7,154 nt of DNA, taken from NCBI GenBank assembly GCA_028706835.1, contig JAQTVL010000228.1, forward strand, positions 1 through 7,154, written 5' to 3'. The notes beneath the pieces are model-generated. The model saw nothing but the letters and a program-made list of their open reading frames with translations. It made no database searches and had not been told where the DNA came from. Below, piece after piece: positions 4,917-7,154 of the stretch. Every line of letters begins with the position of its first letter. Position 1 is the stretch's first letter. Origin of the DNA: Phycisphaerae bacterium (GTDB lineage: Bacteria; Planctomycetota; Phycisphaerae; JAJVII01). The translations under genes and the position numbers were made by a program.

Positions 4917-6884
4917 TTAGGCCGTCACCGCTGCGGGCGGTTCGGGCTGGGCGATGCGAAGCTGCGGCTGCGGCTGGGGCGGAGCCTGCGGGGGCATCTG
5001 CGCGCCCGGCATTGGCTGCGCACCCGGCACGCCGGTCATGCCCGGCGCTTGCGGCACCAAGGGTGCCTGCCCCGGCGGGGTAAAGAACTGCTGCGGGTTG
5101 CGGATGTTGAAGCGATTGGACCCCAGCCAGACCAGATACCGGATGGGGTCGTACATGCCCTGCGCCATGGTGGACATCATCTGCCCGTACTGGAGCGCGG
5201 CGGCGGTGTCCTCGGCGCGCTTGGCCTCGGTCGCCGCTTCAAGGTCGATCTTGCAGATCAGGTCTTCGGGCAGGCTTGAGGGCCGCAGGCGCTTCACGTC
5301 CACGCCCGTAGGCCCGGCCACGCGCACGGCCAGGTCTTCGTCGGCGAACTCGCGGTACATGAGCACCACGTTGCCCGCAACCCATGTGAGCAGGTCGGAA
5401 GTCAGCTGCTGGCGGCGGTTGATGCGGCGCTCGCGCGAGGTCGAACGCACACTGGCCTCGGTTGCCGTGATCTTGTGCGGCGTGTCGCCGCCCTGGTCCA
5501 TGATGTCGCTGCCCAGCATGCGCCGGAGTTCGGCCAGGAACAGTTCGCGGATTTCCCAGGTGTCGCGCGGCAGGGAGGGCGGCTTGAACTCCTTCATCAA
5601 CTGCGCCACTTCGACCGCGACTTCGGCTTGCATCAGGTTCGGGTTGTTGATGTCGGACGCCTCGCGCGGAGTCACCTTCCCGCGCGGGGTGAGCATCTTG
5701 GCCGCCGCCGACTTGCGAATCTGCTGGATGAAGCACTTGTTCAGCTTGGCCAGCGTTTGCAGAATCGGGGCGATCAGGCCCAAGGTCGAGTACCCGTTCA
5801 CCTGCCCCGGAATCGGCCTGCTTACCAGCGGCCGGTAAATCTCCAGCGAGCCATACGGCCAGTCGCCTTCCCACAGCGGCTTCGTGGCCTCACTCCATCG
5901 CGCAGGCAGGATGACGTACCCGCCGTTGCGCCGGTCGTGAATCTTGTACACTTCGATCTGCGTGTTCTCGAAGTCGAAGCTGGCGTCCTTGCGCCAGTTC
6001 TCGGTTTCGTTCTCGAACTCATCGACCGACGGGCAGTTCTCCGGGTTCAGGTTGCGGATGCCCGGTATGCGCTCAAGGTCGCTCAGGTACTCGGTGCAAA
6101 GCTCAGCCTCCCAAACGCGGTCTTCCCATTCCTCGGCGTCCGGGTCGTACAGGAACTTGGTCCAGTCCACCCGCTGATTGACCAGATACCGCATGTTCCG
6201 GCGGCCGATCTTGTCGTAGTGGGCGGCGATGTGGGAGAGCATGGCCATGTACAGGGGCGCGGCGGGGTCCACGCCGGCAATCCATGCCTCATGCCGGGCG
6301 ACGTGGACCATGTGGTCGTCGTCGCTGTCCACCGACGCCTGCGCGATGTCCAGGTTCTCGGCCTCGGCCTCCTGAATGTTGACGGCGATTGCGCCAACGT
6401 CCGTGCTGGGGCGGTAGCTGCTGGACACCTGCTCCGAATGCCACGCGGTCTTGCTGATGCCGATGCCCGCGCGAATGTCGTCCCACAGTACCTGAATGGT
6501 GGTGCCCATCGTCCGCGCCAATCCGCTGGACAGGTTGGCGTCGATCAGGGCCGCGCCCATCTTGGCGATGTCTTCCTGCCCCTCCTGCCGGGCTTCGACC
6601 GTCACCGGGGGAATCGAGGGCAGGGTGCCGAAGATCACGTCTTCAATTGCGGGCAGGGCTTCGTTCAGGTACAGTTGCTCGTCGCCGCCGGAGTAGGTGC
6701 CGTTGATGTACTGGTCGAGTTTGGCGATCTCGGTCTTGCGGGCGTCGATGCGCAGCATTTCCTTGGCCCGGCCCAGCCGTTCGTGCCAGAGTTGCGCCCG
6801 TCCGATAGGCGTGGCGGTGTTGAAGCTGCTGGCACGCTGATAGGACTTGCGCGTGGGCAACTGCTGTTTTGGCTTGCGGGACAT
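4917..6884 (-). CDS. Portal protein, 655 aa
   Basis: The portal forms the twelve-subunit ring at one capsid vertex through which DNA enters and leaves, joining head to tail and docking the terminase. The sequence has the general build of the family: a polar N-terminal region (1-50), an alpha/beta wing (about 50-390), a long helical segment around 400-470, a KITATEAS motif near 470-477 typical of the portal stem-to-crown region, and charged helices to about 590. Residues 600-655 are a Pro/Gln/Met-rich disordered tail (QAPPQPQPQLR). The length fits the longer portals of short-tailed or related phages. No membrane or signal segment occurs. The ATG at 6884 has GGGGAA ten bases upstream. The gene follows a tRNA gene by 25 bases and is followed by the 235-aa gene after 15 bases. 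The call rests on remembered family features and module position. Confidence 0.8.
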   Translation of the reverse strand: MSRKPKQQLPTRKSYQRASSFNTATPIGRAQLWHERLGRAKEMLRIDARKTEIAKLDQYINGTYSGGDEQLYLNEALPAIEDVIFGTLPSIPPVTVEARQEGQEDIAKMGAALIDANLSSGLARTMGTTIQVLWDDIRAGIGISKTAWHSEQVSSSYRPSTDVGAIAVNIQEAEAENLDIAQASVDSDDDHMVHVARHEAWIAGVDPAAPLYMAMLSHIAAHYDKIGRRNMRYLVNQRVDWTKFLYDPDAEEWEDRVWEAELCTEYLSDLERIPGIRNLNPENCPSVDEFENETENWRKDASFDFENTQIEVYKIHDRRNGGYVILPARWSEATKPLWEGDWPYGSLEIYRPLVSRPIPGQVNGYSTLGLIAPILQTLAKLNKCFIQQIRKSAAAKMLTPRGKVTPREASDINNPNLMQAEVAVEVAQLMKEFKPPSLPRDTWEIRELFLAELRRMLGSDIMDQGGDTPHKITATEASVRSTSRERRINRRQQLTSDLLTWVAGNVVLMYREFADEDLAVRVAGPTGVDVKRLRPSSLPEDLICKIDLEAATEAKRAEDTAAALQYGQMMSTMAQGMYDPIRYLVWLGSNRFNIRNPQQFFTPPGQAPLVPQAPGMTGVPGAQPMPGAQMPPQAPPQPQPQLRIAQPEPPAAVTA

Positions 6885-6909
6885 TGGTTATGCGTTCCCC
6901 TCGGTCAAC

Positions 6910-6983
6910 TTGCGGGGGCCGGATTTGAACCGGCGACCTTCTGGATATGAACCAGGCGAGCTACCAGACTGCTCTACCCCGCT
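6910..6983 (-). tRNA. tRNA with CAT anticodon, initiator-like (tRNA-fMet-like)
   Basis: The gene folds into a full cloverleaf of 74 bases. Acceptor GCGGGG/CCCCGC leaves an unpaired A1 and A72, the D stem is GAGC/GCTC, the anticodon loop TTCATAT (6945-6951) has anticodon CAT (6947-6949), and the T arm is GCCGG-TTCAAAT-CCGGC. The D loop has the length and GG of bacterial initiators. A mispaired 1:72 and an A11:U24 pair are hallmarks of bacterial initiator tRNA. The third, three G:C pairs at 29-31, is incomplete: 29:41 is T:A and 27:43 is a C-A mismatch. From memory it differs from E. coli tRNA-fMet at only about nine positions. The 3' CCA is not encoded (A73 then GTT), so the host must add it. 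Its 5' end overlaps the upstream stop codon, so it must be cut from the operon transcript by host RNases. Confidence 0.9.
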
Positions 6984-7154
6984 ATGTGTAGTCCTGCGGG
7001 TCGCGGCCGTCGTTCAGTCGGTCGCGCTCTTCCTCGGCCTCGACGTGCTCGACCATCCGCCGCTGATGGCTGTTGAGCTTGTCCCAGTCGTCACGGTTCG
7101 GTTCCGGCGGTGGCACGGTTATCTGCTGGACCACCTTCTCGGTGATCTGCCGGG
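6982..7154 (-). CDS. C-terminal fragment of an unrecognised protein upstream of the tRNA
   Basis: One frame is open from the window edge for 56 codons and then ends in TAG at 6984-6982; the other two minus frames contain stops. The tail is strongly charged and probably helical, with segments such as PPPEPNRDDWDKLNSHQR and HVEAEEERDRLNDGR. The stop codon shares two bases with the tRNA 5' end. In many phages a terminase subunit precedes the portal, so this could be a terminase C-terminus, but the fragment holds none of its motifs and I cannot confirm that. No nuclease or ATPase signature is visible. Confidence 0.65.
   Translation of the reverse strand, partial: RQITEKVVQQITVPPPEPNRDDWDKLNSHQRRMVEHVEAEEERDRLNDGRDPQDYT

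Noticed and set aside
3915..5279. Plus-strand open frame of 454 codons
   Set aside because: It crosses several minus-strand genes with consistent ribosome-binding sites and has a shadow-like Arg/Leu/Gly/His composition.
5475..6950. Plus-strand open frame of 491 codons
   Set aside because: It is antisense to the portal and runs into the tRNA gene, so it is not credible as a gene.
6910..6983. tRNA as elongator Met or lysidine-type Ile
   Set aside because: The unpaired 1:72 and A11:U24 pair, with the close match to bacterial initiators in the D and T arms, favour an initiator-like identity, although the anticodon stem leaves some doubt.
1..7154. Defence system, CRISPR array, transposon, integrase or attachment site
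   Set aside because: I saw no repeat-spacer pattern, no terminal inverted repeats with a transposase, and no integrase motif; the tRNA is intact and not followed by an obvious attachment repeat in the window.

Overview
The window is a GC-rich piece of a tailed bacteriophage (Caudoviricetes) or prophage. It carries part of the head-morphogenesis module. All genes I accept lie on the minus strand, so transcription runs from position 7154 towards 1. They are tightly packed, with short gaps or ATGA-type overlaps and clear Shine-Dalgarno sequences. The GC content and purine-rich ribosome-binding sites suggest a GC-rich bacterial host, possibly a proteobacterium. I cannot identify the host further from sequence alone, and nothing shows whether the phage is lytic or temperate.

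Layout in the direction of transcription: the 3' end of an unrecognised gene (7154-6982); a tRNA gene with anticodon CAT and most hallmarks of a bacterial initiator tRNA (6983-6910); the portal protein (6884-4917); an unrecognised 235-residue protein (4901-4194), overlapped out of frame by a very basic 80-residue protein (4363-4121); a 120-residue zinc-ribbon protein (4124-3762); an unrecognised 198-residue protein (3751-3155); a probable scaffolding protein (3144-2197); the probable major capsid protein (2144-975); a probable accessory head protein (874-329); a 64-residue zinc-ribbon protein (243-49); and the first 18 codons of another gene (56-1). No stretch over 300 bases lacks a gene. The two largest intergenic gaps flank the gene after the capsid gene, and each holds a strong GC-rich inverted repeat.

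Functionally, the portal forms the DNA-entry ring, the scaffold guides assembly of the capsid protein into the procapsid, and the next protein may decorate or stabilise the shell. The small genes between portal and scaffold are of unknown role.

The least ordinary points are the initiator-like tRNA fused to the upstream stop codon, the re-use of near-identical translation-initiation sequences (an exact 18-bp copy before two genes, and a second type before the capsid gene and its neighbour), three GTG starts, and a 170-base out-of-frame overlap. I see no defence system, mobile element, CRISPR array or clear new enzyme system. Part of the novelty asked for may simply not be here.
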